In this document: in pieces, positions 53,752-61,770 of the stretch | Layout: each line of letters begins with the position of its first letter | Position numbering within the stretch: the first letter of the stretch is position 1 | Assembly: GCF_016428755.1 (NCBI RefSeq) | Contig: NZ_JAELTI010000002.1 | Span: forward strand, 62,001-126,000 | Direction of reading: 5' to 3' | Length of the DNA stretch: 64,000 nt | Source: Allobosea sp. ASV33 | Lineage (GTDB): Bacteria; Pseudomonadota; Alphaproteobacteria; Rhizobiales; Beijerinckiaceae | Translations under genes and position numbers: made by a program | Notes under the pieces: model-generated | The model's database searches: none | What the model was told of the DNA's origin: nothing | What the model saw: only the letters and a program-made list of their open reading frames with translations

Positions 53752-54918
53752 GTGGCCCGCCGGTCGTCAACGAATACTGACCCGGTCGACGAGAAAGATG
53801 GCACTGCCCGGCCGCCCTCTTCCGATCCGGGCCAAATCGGCGATGAACAGGACAATTGGACATCGCCATTGACCTTCGACGCCGTGCCCGGCCCAAATGG
53901 GCCGGGCGGGCCGCTTCCCGCCGGACATTCGCCCAATGCGGTTCTCGGGTGCCCAGTGGCCACGACGTTCGGATTTCTCGTAAACGACGGTTTCCCGTTG
54001 CTTTCCTTGGCATCGTCGGTCGAGTCACTTCGGGCCGCGAACGCGGTGACGGGGAAGGAGCTGTACCGATGGTGCTTCCTGACGACGAGCGGCCGCGACA
54101 CGCTGTCGTCATGCCGGATGCTCGTGCGACCGGACAACGACAGCTTCGAGGCGGTATCGGTCGACATCATGGTCGTATGCGCTGGCGATAGTGCAATCCA
54201 TTTTCATGACGATCGGATATTCGCATTCCTCCGACGGCTCTCTCGGAAAGGCGTGCGGATTGGGGGTCTGTCGGGTGGCACCTTCGTTCTAGCTAGGGCC
54301 GGTCTCCTGGAAGGAAAGCGCTGCACCGCTCACTGGGATCATGTTCCGGCCCTGCGCGAGCAGTTTCCCAAACTCAAGTTGAAGCAGACGCTCTTCGAAT
54401 TCGACGGACAGTGCTTCACATGCGCCGGCGGCAACGCGGCATTGGACATGATGAATGCCTTGATCGCCACCGACCATGGTCCAGCGGTGGCCCGCAATGC
54501 CAGCGAATGGTTGATCCAAACTCAAATCCGGCAGGCCGAAGACCATCAGAGAATGACCGTCCGTCAGAGGTTCGGACTTTTCCATCCGTTGCTCATAAAG
54601 GCACTGGACCGCATCGAGGCCACGGTCGACGAGCCCATTGAACGCGAAGCACTGGCGGATGCCGTGGGATTGTCACTGAGGCAGTTGGAGCGGCTTTTTG
54701 CGACGCATCTCCACATGACCATCCACCAGTACATTGTGAAGCTGAGGATCGAAAGAGCGAAGATACTCATTCGACAGACGTCCCTGCCGCTCGGCGAGAT
54801 CGCGATTGCGTCGGGCTTCTCGAACTTCAGCCACTTCTCAAAGGTCTATAAGCGCCAAATCGGGGTGTCTCCACGAGATACTCGCGCCAACGAGAAAGCC
54901 AGTCCGGTTCGCGCTTGA
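53752..54918 (+). CDS. GlxA-type AraC regulator (DJ-1-like sensor + AraC HTH)
   Basis: A 388-residue regulator from a GTG at 53752. The N-terminal two thirds (from about 65, GCPVATTFGFLVNDGFPLLS) is a DJ-1/GATase1-like domain; the nucleophile position reads GGLSGGTFVLARAG, with no Cys, so it is a sensor, not an enzyme. The C-terminal AraC domain has DAVGLSLRQLERLFATHLHM and IAIASGFSNFSHFSKVYKR. Related regulators (GbdR, SouR, CdhR) control glycine-betaine, sarcosine and carnitine use. It presumably activates the upstream operon in response to its substrate. Confidence 0.92.
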   Translation: MARRSSTNTDPVDEKDGTARPPSSDPGQIGDEQDNWTSPLTFDAVPGPNGPGGPLPAGHSPNAVLGCPVATTFGFLVNDGFPLLSLASSVESLRAANAVTGKELYRWCFLTTSGRDTLSSCRMLVRPDNDSFEAVSVDIMVVCAGDSAIHFHDDRIFAFLRRLSRKGVRIGGLSGGTFVLARAGLLEGKRCTAHWDHVPALREQFPKLKLKQTLFEFDGQCFTCAGGNAALDMMNALIATDHGPAVARNASEWLIQTQIRQAEDHQRMTVRQRFGLFHPLLIKALDRIEATVDEPIEREALADAVGLSLRQLERLFATHLHMTIHQYIVKLRIERAKILIRQTSLPLGEIAIASGFSNFSHFSKVYKRQIGVSPRDTRANEKASPVRA

Positions 54919-54931
54919 CCACGCGATAGCG

Positions 54932-55180
54932 TCACGACTGCTTCGCGCTAAGGTCCAAAACGACTCCTTTGGCGCCGGCCACATCAACGAAGCGGACGCC
55001 TTCAGCATCGAGTACGCCGAGTACTGCATCGCGAACCCGGGCCTGCGGGCGGCGGACGTCACCTTCGAATTCCGCAAGCGTCTGCCGCCGGATACTCGCT
55101 CGTTCGGCAAGCTCCGCCTGCCCCCATCCGAGAAGGCCCCGCGCACCAACTACCAATCGGCCGGTAACCATGTCGCGCAT
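54932..55180 (-). CDS. XRE-family small repressor
   Basis: An 82-residue helix-turn-helix protein started at 55180 (MRDMVTGRLVVGARGLLGWG). The HTH is LLGWGQAELAERASIRRQTL, then AEFEGDVRRPQARVRDAVLG and a C-terminal LDAEGVRFVDVAGAKGVVL, the pattern of small XRE regulators common in alphaproteobacterial mobile elements. It is divergent from the three-gene unit that starts at 55357, with a palindrome between, so it is probably its repressor. Confidence 0.8.
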   Translation of the reverse strand: MRDMVTGRLVVGARGLLGWGQAELAERASIRRQTLAEFEGDVRRPQARVRDAVLGVLDAEGVRFVDVAGAKGVVLDLSAKQS

Positions 55181-55320
55181 TATGATTCGCACATTTTGTT
55201 CGAAATCGGCATTGAGCTCTCGTGGCCTCGAGGGCGCTTGATCACCCGGCATCACGCCCCTCCTCCGCCGCAACCATTCGAACGGTCCGCGAAGGGATTC
55301 GCGGGTTCTTGAAACCAACG

Positions 55321-55338
55321 TCCGAAAACCATTTCGGA
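55321..55338. promoter_or_regulatory. 18-base palindromic operator
   Basis: TCCGAAA-ACCA-TTTCGGA is a perfect inverted repeat ending 18 bases before the ATG at 55357 and lying between divergent genes. This size and position suit the dimeric XRE regulator encoded at 54932-55180. Confidence 0.6.
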
Positions 55339-55356
55339 TGAAGGCGGAGCACTGTC

Positions 55357-55941
55357 ATGAACGTTACGATATCGAGAATAACCGATCTCCCGACGCCTCT
55401 TGATAACTTTCGACGGCAACATTGCCTGGATGACATCCTTGATGCTCGGCTAGTCGCTGATCGAAGAGTAGTGGATTTCCATGGAAGCAGCAGACAGGAT
55501 TCAATCCTTCAGTCCTCCGATGCTCCGCCGGGTTCGGTCATCAGGATCGCCCGGTTACCGGATCGGATTCTCCAGATCGTTGCAATCTCCGATGGCTTCA
55601 ACCACCAACGTCTCGGCCGAAGATTGCGACGACACTCGCCGGGCGCAAACATTCTCGTCGTCAGCGAACTCTGGCTCCGTCGGCGCCCTCATCTCGATGT
55701 CTCCGAACTCATCGTCGCGAGCGCTCGATACCCCGTTTCGCCGCTCGCCCACCTTCATCTCGCAGAGCACCTGACAGATCATGGCGGCAGCGCTCCCCTG
55801 ATCGATTGCGCAGCCCTCATGACGCAAGCCGAAGATCCGGTTCGGGCGGTACTGGCAGTTGCTGCATCGAAGGCCATATCGATCGACATCTCCCGCCCGC
55901 TGGGACCCTATACCAAGGTCACAATCTCGTCCGCGCGGTGA
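55357..55941 (+). CDS. Hypothetical protein, first gene of the FtsH-like unit
   Basis: A 194-residue protein behind a GGAG site. No named family recognised. The first half is polar (MNVTISRITDLPTPLDNFRR); the second half has a helical-looking VSPLAHLHLAEHLTDHGGSA and PLIDCAALMTQAEDPVRAVL, ending in SIDISRPLGPYTKVTISSA. The last part resembles the winged-helix ends of some transposon proteins (including the C-terminal domain of TnsA), but I see no nuclease motif in it. It is the first of three same-direction genes ending in the AAA+ protease. Confidence 0.65.
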   Translation: MNVTISRITDLPTPLDNFRRQHCLDDILDARLVADRRVVDFHGSSRQDSILQSSDAPPGSVIRIARLPDRILQIVAISDGFNHQRLGRRLRRHSPGANILVVSELWLRRRPHLDVSELIVASARYPVSPLAHLHLAEHLTDHGGSAPLIDCAALMTQAEDPVRAVLAVAASKAISIDISRPLGPYTKVTISSAR

Positions 55942-56048
55942 AGCGCAGTCCACGAGGCGGCTCTGACCCGCCAAGCGATTTCATATTTGCACATCTGAAA
56001 ATGATCGCAACGGTTTGGCACTCCCTGACCGCGCGATGGAGCACGCCG

Positions 56049-56393
56049 ATGATCTACCCCCACCCTGACCTCCGTCCCGTTCCCGAACTGGCACCCGAAA
56101 TCGAAAAGCTGAGGCACCTCGTACGCGATCTCGACCGGATACGGATGGGCAAACACCCGGGGGTCCGGGAGCTTGGCGGGGCACCCACGATCACGGACTG
56201 GTCCCCCGCGGAGCGGCGTGAGGTCGCCCTGGTCGGCCGGGTCCACGGCCATCCCACGATCGAAGATGGCCGCCAGGCAGGCACTTCCATCCTCTTCTTC
56301 CTGGCCCCGGAACTCGGCTACGCGCGGACTCTCAGCCGCTTCTACAAGCTCGGCGATCGCTTCCAGCTCTCGGACCGATGGGATTTCCGATGA
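56049..56393 (+). CDS. Hypothetical protein preceding the AAA+ protease (possibly DUF6634-like)
   Basis: A 114-residue protein started at 56049 behind GGAG. It begins MIYPHPDLRPVPELAPEIEK, then LRHLVRDLDRIRMGKHPGVR, a charged helix, and ends with GTSILFFLAPELGYARTLSR and FYKLGDRFQLSDRWDFR. It resembles small proteins I associate with DUF6634, which tend to sit beside AAA ATPase genes; that label is uncertain. The stop overlaps the start of the ATPase by ATGA, so the two proteins are made in a fixed ratio and probably interact. Confidence 0.7.
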   Translation: MIYPHPDLRPVPELAPEIEKLRHLVRDLDRIRMGKHPGVRELGGAPTITDWSPAERREVALVGRVHGHPTIEDGRQAGTSILFFLAPELGYARTLSRFYKLGDRFQLSDRWDFR

Positions 56394-58366
56394 TCTCGCG
56401 CAGATCGCTGGACAGCCGGTATCGAGACGCCAGTGCGGTTCTGGCTCGATCGCTGATTACCCGTGCCCTGCGCCGCGCAGACCTTCGGCATTTCCTGCTA
56501 GGTCAGCCGGGCATCGTCGGGGTCATTGTTCCCGAGGTCGACGCCGAGAGTTACGTCAGCACCGCCACCTTGATGCTTAAGCCGCGAGGCACCGCTTACG
56601 ACGGCGATGTCGAAGTCATTCATTTTGACGGCGTGCCTCCGAAACGTGGTTTCCGGACGCAAGCCGAGACATTCAAGGATGTATTGCCGAAATCTGACAG
56701 GATCATCGGTGTAGCGTCCAGAGAGAGCGATATCCCGGACGCGTTCCGGCGAATTGCCGACGCGATCGTGGTGGTCGACCCCGTCGATATCACGGCCTTG
56801 CAAGGTGTCTGCGCAACCCTGCTCGGTCGCATTCCTTCCGATGCCGAGCTCGCACCCGCGATCGGCGCTCCACTGCACATTCTCGGTGCAGCGATCAAGC
56901 GCGGGCGTAACGCCGGTTGGGCCCTCCGGAGATTGCGCGGGTTCGTGGCCGCCGCGTCCACTCCCAACCCGACACCGAACATATCACGAGCCGGACCGAT
57001 GCTGTCAGAACTCCACGGCTATGGAGCGGCACGAGAATGGGGACATGCGCTCGCGGCCGATCTTGCCGACTATCGCGCGGGAGTGATTTCTTGGGCCGAA
57101 GTGGACCGAGGCATAGTCCTCGTCGGTGCACCGGGTGTCGGCAAGACAATCTTCGGCTTTGCGTTGGGACGCACCTGCAATGTTCCGGTTTTCGCGCACT
57201 CGCTCGCCCAATGGCAGGCGACCGGATACCTCAACGACGTCATCAAGGCGATGCGGGCAGCGTTCGCCGAAGCGCTTCGGAATGCTCCAAGCCTTCTGAT
57301 CGTCGATGAACTCGACTCATTCGGAGATCGCGAACGGCTTTCGGGGCACAGCGAAAACTACTGTCGCGAAGTGATCAACGCGTTTCTCGAGTGTCTCGAC
57401 GGAGGGCACTCACGTGAAGGTGTCGTGGTGATCGGGACGACGAACCTAATCGAGAAGGTCGATCGCGCGATCCTTCGGCCGGGTCGGCTCGAAAGGCAGG
57501 TCAACATCCCCCTGCCGGATGCTCTCGCTCGCGAGGGCATTCTTCGCCATCACCTCCGCGGGGACCTTCCCGACGCGGACTTGCTCGATGTCTCGGAACG
57601 ACTGGAGGGAACATCGGGCGCGGGTATTGAGCAACTCGTTCGCGACGCCCGACGGCGAGCTCGCTCCGAGCTACGCCCCCTAATCACGGATGACCTCGTC
57701 GCCAGCCTGCCCGCTCGAGTTCGCCTGTCCGAGGCGGCGTTTCGAAGAGCATGCATTCACGAGGCCGGCCACGCCGTGGCGGGACATGTCCTTCGCCAGG
57801 AATCTTCGTCCACGCCGGTGGAGGCCAAGGTTTTCCGGGAGGTCCGCGACGGTGCCTGCGGGCGAACGAACTTCGATAATGAATTCGGCGCTGAACGCAC
57901 GAAGGCCTTCCACCTTGCCCGGATCACCGTCCTTCTGGCGGGATTGGCGGCGGAGCAAATCGTTCTGGGCGAGCACGGAGACGGAGGTGGCGGAGAGGAG
58001 CCGTCCGATCTCCACTCAGCCACCATGCTGGCAGCCAGCCTGGACCTCTCCTATGGCCTCGGCCAAGGCCTCGCCTACCTCTCCTCGCGCAAGGAAGAGG
58101 CGCTCGCGGCCTGGCTGCGGGGCGATCCTCAGCTCCGGCGGCGCGTCGAGGCCGACCTCGATGTGTGCTTCCGGCGCGCCCAGGATGTCCTGACCAAACA
58201 CCGCCGCGGAGTCGAGGAGATTGCAACCGCCCTCGCCGCTCTCGGAAGCATTGGGCGCGAGGACATTGCTCGCATCGTGGATCAGCGATCCACGGAGCTG
58301 TGTCCCGAGAATTGTCGGATTGACGTCAACTCATGCGCAACCATGAGCCGGAGCGCTCGGCAATGA
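56390..58366 (+). CDS. Soluble FtsH-like AAA+ zinc metalloprotease
   Basis: A 658-residue protein. Residues 1-230 are an N-terminal region without membrane segments. The AAA+ module has Walker A VGAPGVGKT (about 245-253), Walker B LLIVDELDSFGDR (about 302-314) and arginine-finger/second-region-of-homology ILRPGRLERQVNIPLPD. The M41-like peptidase follows: zinc site HEAGH (about 457-461), then VLLAGLAAEQIVLGEHGDG and EEPSDLHSATMLA, where the Asp (about 540) fits the third ligand of FtsH. The two N-terminal transmembrane helices of true FtsH are absent. It is predicted to unfold and degrade a target protein in the cytoplasm. Coupled to the small gene upstream. Confidence 0.85.
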   Translation: MISRRSLDSRYRDASAVLARSLITRALRRADLRHFLLGQPGIVGVIVPEVDAESYVSTATLMLKPRGTAYDGDVEVIHFDGVPPKRGFRTQAETFKDVLPKSDRIIGVASRESDIPDAFRRIADAIVVVDPVDITALQGVCATLLGRIPSDAELAPAIGAPLHILGAAIKRGRNAGWALRRLRGFVAAASTPNPTPNISRAGPMLSELHGYGAAREWGHALAADLADYRAGVISWAEVDRGIVLVGAPGVGKTIFGFALGRTCNVPVFAHSLAQWQATGYLNDVIKAMRAAFAEALRNAPSLLIVDELDSFGDRERLSGHSENYCREVINAFLECLDGGHSREGVVVIGTTNLIEKVDRAILRPGRLERQVNIPLPDALAREGILRHHLRGDLPDADLLDVSERLEGTSGAGIEQLVRDARRRARSELRPLITDDLVASLPARVRLSEAAFRRACIHEAGHAVAGHVLRQESSSTPVEAKVFREVRDGACGRTNFDNEFGAERTKAFHLARITVLLAGLAAEQIVLGEHGDGGGGEEPSDLHSATMLAASLDLSYGLGQGLAYLSSRKEEALAAWLRGDPQLRRRVEADLDVCFRRAQDVLTKHRRGVEEIATALAALGSIGREDIARIVDQRSTELCPENCRIDVNSCATMSRSARQ

Positions 58367-58718
58367 AACCTTCCGTTTCGAAGGCTCATGATATACGAGC
58401 GCCCTCCCTCGCACCGTTTCCGTCGCCTGAAGGACTCAATCCCTTCTGCGGAGTTCGCGAGGTAGACGTCATCCGTATCGCTCCACAACGGAACGAACGC
58501 AGCCAGGGGAGGCATGAAGATGATCGCATTCACCTGCCCCAACTCCGGACACTCCCGCGCCTCCGCGCACCTCCACCGCATATCGGCCTGACACCACCGG
58601 ACCACGGTCCGTCTCGTCAGCCCCATCGCAGGCGCCTGCCTGCGGCGGTCAAGCCTCGACGCGCGCCGACGCGTCGAAACGATGGAGTGTGTCATGAGCG
58701 CAAGACAGCGAATTCTGA
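58367..58718. other. Gap between the protease gene and the transposon genes
   Basis: I see no convincing gene here. It holds a 12-bp perfect palindrome GCAGGCGCCTGC (58628-58639) and an inverted repeat (58656-58677), then an ATG with a GGAG site at 58694 whose frame ends after 27 codons at 58776. In Tn7-like elements the end of the transposon lies just outside tnsA, so an element end with TnsB sites may be in this stretch; I could not pick out the repeats by eye. Confidence 0.4.
58656..58677. repeat. Inverted repeat upstream of the tnsA region
   Basis: TCGACGCG (58656-58663) and CGCGTCGA (58670-58677) are exact complements around a 6-base centre. It could be the terminator of the FtsH-like unit or an operator or end-site of the transposon. 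Confidence 0.6.
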
Positions 58719-58958
58719 AACAGATTACCGAAGGGAACTGGTGCGTGGCCGGCTTGGAAAGGAGCTTGTCCATATAGCGCTTCGACCTCCGCTCTCCGAG
58801 CGGCCGCGCCGATCTCGGGAGTCCTCGGTGGCGACTGCTATCGGTCGACTTCTCCCGATCGTAGGCCCGCACCGAAGAAGGACGGAGCGCCCGTCGGCGT
58901 CATCACCGATCCGTTCCGTCGTCGAACATATGTCTACGAAAGCCGCAACGAGCGCGCG

Positions 58959-59498
58959 GTGCTCATTCTTCTCATTGCCCATCCGGGAGTCGCAGAGATC
59001 CGCGAGCAGGTCACTACGCGCTACCAGCGGCATGGCGTCGACCGTAGCTACACCTTCGACATCGTCGTGCGTATGCGCGACGGCTGGGTCGAGGCAATCG
59101 CCGTGAAGGGCAAGGAGGAGGAACTGGCGGCGGACGATACTTGCGGGACCCTCAGGGCGATTCACGCCCAGCACGGCGCTCGCTTCGCCAACGCGTATCG
59201 CGCGATTACCTACGAAAAGCTCGATCCCATCGCGCTGAAGAATGCCGAACTTATCCTTCGCTGCGGCGGAGACCGCGATATCGAGGGCCAGACGCAAGTT
59301 CGCGAAGCACTCGCTGACCTCCCGGCGACGGTGACGCCGCGCGAGATCGGCGACGCGACGAAGCTCGGGCGTCGCGGGATTCGCGCCGCGTTCGCCCTGG
59401 TGCAGGCGGGCATTCTTATGCCCCCCCCTGGACAGGAATTGGATCCGGATCTGCCGCTCGAGAACCGCGCATCAGCAACCGGTAACTACGCTCCTTAG
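58959..59498 (+). CDS. tnsA: TnsA-like endonuclease, start missing or frameshifted
   Basis: The first canonical in-frame start is the GTG at 58959 (180 codons with stop), but similarity to TnsA begins upstream: codons from about 58872 read PKKDGAPVGVITDPFRRRTY and then VYESRNERAVLILLIAHPGV. The frame is open from 58719 with no ATG, GTG or TTG before 58959. The expected catalytic Glu (SRNER, codon 58950) is thus outside the canonical gene. Inside it are VAEIREQ, the Asp of YTFDIVVRMRD, and an AVK where TnsA usually has QxK. After about residue 90 comes the winged-helix-like C-terminal domain. TnsA cuts the 5' ends of the element. Either a start was lost by a frameshift (the ATG at 58694 is in another frame) or a non-standard start is used. 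Confidence 0.65.
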   Translation: MLILLIAHPGVAEIREQVTTRYQRHGVDRSYTFDIVVRMRDGWVEAIAVKGKEEELAADDTCGTLRAIHAQHGARFANAYRAITYEKLDPIALKNAELILRCGGDRDIEGQTQVREALADLPATVTPREIGDATKLGRRGIRAAFALVQAGILMPPPGQELDPDLPLENRASATGNYAP

Positions 59499-59559
59499 CG
59501 CAATCTCCAGTTCTGGAGCGGGATGGTGCCGACCTCCCGCTCCGAAGACAGAGGAAACG

Positions 59560-61770
59560 ATGCAGGCGACGCGTTACAGGCTGGGTAGTCACGATCGGAT
59601 CAAGATCGCCGGCGCAGCTTATCGCCCCGTCCAGAAAATCGGGCGCGAGCACCTGCTTCAGCTCGTCACCGAAGGAGTGCTTCAGCAGCACTTCCGGCTC
59701 GTCAGCGACGAGGAGATCGGTGATCTTCTCCGTAATCGCCGAGTGCGGATTGAAGAGAACCACTACTCGCTCGCCCGTCAATTCCTGCTCGCCAAGGGCG
59801 ACGATTCCAATCTCCACGGGCTGGAAGAGGACGAAATCCGCTCGATCGCGTGGAAGGCGGAATGGTGCCGACGCTTCGAGGAAGCTCAGGCCGGGGGGCG
59901 ATTCAGTCGTTCGATGCGCGACTTTGAATCCTTCATCGAGCAAGCCAAGGATTCAATCCATCGCTGGTACATCGAAGAGTTCCGCGCCGCACGCCCTCTC
60001 GGACGGGACCTCAGCGGCGAGGAACGCAAGACGTTCGACTATCCCAGCGCATCGACGTTGCGATACTGGCTCAACCGCTACGCTGCGGCAGATCGTCGGC
60101 GCGCCGCATTTCGCCCGCGCTATGAAAACTGTGGCAACAAGGATCAGCTCGACCCGCGGGTCGCAATAATCGTCGAGAAGAACGTCAACAGGTATGCGAG
60201 TCGCGCGAGGCCAAGAATTGCCGACATCTACGAGGCTGTCGAGGCGGATATCGATGAACTCAATCACAGCCTTCCGGAGGGACCCAAGGTTTACGTCAGC
60301 GAGCGCGCGATACGGCGCCGAATACGACGCTTGCCACCCCTCTTCGTAGACCTCGGCCATCTCGGCCCCGATCGAACGAAGAAGAAGTATTCTCCCGTTG
60401 GAAGCGGTCTCGGCGAGTTGGCTCGGATGGAACGTGTCGAGATGGACGATTGGGAGATGGATCTCCAGGCCGTCCTGCGTCACAAGCACGCGCGCTATTT
60501 CGTAACCGAACAGGCCCGGTCGGCGGCGAACAAGCTTCGCCGTTTGAAGATCACGGTGCGCTGCACCATCACGGCCGCAATCGATGTTGGCACGAAATGT
60601 ATCGTTGGACTGGCGGTCAGTCCATTCGCGCCTTCGACCGCAGGCTCGAAGTCCGCGCTACGTTCCATCATCGTGGACAAGAGCGAGCTGGCGAAGGCTG
60701 CCGGTGCCGCGAGCGACTGGCCAATGACCGCCCGCCCCCGTGCGATCGTCACCGACGGTGGCCCGGCCTTCCGCGGCGAATTCTCGGAAAGCGTCTCAAA
60801 GCTCAACATCGAGCATTCTCTACCGGGGGGAAACCCAAGAAATCGCGGAACGATCGAGTCCTTCTTCCGCACCTTCAAGAGATTCTGCCGCCAGTTCACC
60901 GGCCAAGCCTTTTCCAACGTCGTCGAGAAAGGCGATTACCCGTCAGAACAGATGGCCAGCCTCGTCGTCGAAGACCTTGAGCGGCTTCTGACACGCTTCA
61001 TCGTCGACAGCTACCATCACCGGCCTCATCGCGGGCTGGGCGGGGACCGTCCCTATAACGCATGGGCCCACTCCACGGCTGATTTGGACGTCCCTCCCGA
61101 TCACATTCAGCGACTTATCGCGTTTGGCGTCGAGCTGCACGACAGGGCTATTTCGGCAACCGGAATTCGATATTTCCACGTCGATTATAAGCACTCCAGG
61201 ATGGCCGCCCTATTCGGCTTGGCCGCCAAGGAGCGCCTGACGGCGATCGTCGATCCTCACGATATGGGCACCATGCTGGTCTTGGTGAAGGACGAATTTC
61301 GGGATCATTTCACCGACGACCGCCACGGCAACTACTTGATCTTCACCGCCGAGGGCTACGAGGGCACCAGCGTCGCCGAACACTTTCGCTCCAACCGGGT
61401 ACTGCGCGAGTTTGAACGCGAGCAGGCGGCGTTGGGAGCGCCGTTCCGGCTCGGTGCGCTCCGCGCGATCCGACAGGAGGCGGAGGCGGCCCGCATCAGG
61501 GCGGGTATCCCCTCGGACGAGGTCGATGCCAAGGCGTTCCGAAATTTCGTTCGCTATCTGGAACGGAAAGGGGCCATCGCCGTCGAGCCTCGCCGCCAGC
61601 CGTCCGGGGAGCCGATGAACATGGATGATGGCCTCACCAGTGTCGGAACCCTCATCGCAGGAAGCGAGCCGCCACCGAAGGTGAAGACCACCGGAACACA
61701 GCAATCTCCGGGTAGCCCATCGATCCTCCCGCGATCCATCAATCTGTACGACGACGAGTCCGACGAATGA
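59560..61770 (+). CDS. tnsB: Tn7-like transposase TnsB (DDE integrase)
   Basis: A 736-residue DDE transposase of the TnsB/TniA/Mu class. N-terminal helix-turn-helix DNA-binding domains occupy about residues 1-270 (LRYWLNRYAAADRRR). The RNase H core has Asp296 (RVEMDDWEMDLQ), Asp399 (AIVTDGGPAFRG) and Glu433 (RNRGTIESFFRTFKR). A beta-barrel follows (HVDYKHSRMAALFGL) and the C-terminal tail, rich in charged residues, would bind TnsC. It joins the 3' ends to target DNA. 61 bases follow tnsA; the stop overlaps the tnsC start by ATGA. Confidence 0.95.
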   Translation: MQATRYRLGSHDRIKIAGAAYRPVQKIGREHLLQLVTEGVLQQHFRLVSDEEIGDLLRNRRVRIEENHYSLARQFLLAKGDDSNLHGLEEDEIRSIAWKAEWCRRFEEAQAGGRFSRSMRDFESFIEQAKDSIHRWYIEEFRAARPLGRDLSGEERKTFDYPSASTLRYWLNRYAAADRRRAAFRPRYENCGNKDQLDPRVAIIVEKNVNRYASRARPRIADIYEAVEADIDELNHSLPEGPKVYVSERAIRRRIRRLPPLFVDLGHLGPDRTKKKYSPVGSGLGELARMERVEMDDWEMDLQAVLRHKHARYFVTEQARSAANKLRRLKITVRCTITAAIDVGTKCIVGLAVSPFAPSTAGSKSALRSIIVDKSELAKAAGAASDWPMTARPRAIVTDGGPAFRGEFSESVSKLNIEHSLPGGNPRNRGTIESFFRTFKRFCRQFTGQAFSNVVEKGDYPSEQMASLVVEDLERLLTRFIVDSYHHRPHRGLGGDRPYNAWAHSTADLDVPPDHIQRLIAFGVELHDRAISATGIRYFHVDYKHSRMAALFGLAAKERLTAIVDPHDMGTMLVLVKDEFRDHFTDDRHGNYLIFTAEGYEGTSVAEHFRSNRVLREFEREQAALGAPFRLGALRAIRQEAEAARIRAGIPSDEVDAKAFRNFVRYLERKGAIAVEPRRQPSGEPMNMDDGLTSVGTLIAGSEPPPKVKTTGTQQSPGSPSILPRSINLYDDESDE

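Noticed and set aside
58282-58872. A 196-codon minus-strand frame across the tnsA upstream region
   Set aside because: Overlaps the end of the AAA+ protease gene and the TnsA-like frame, with no recognisable domain.
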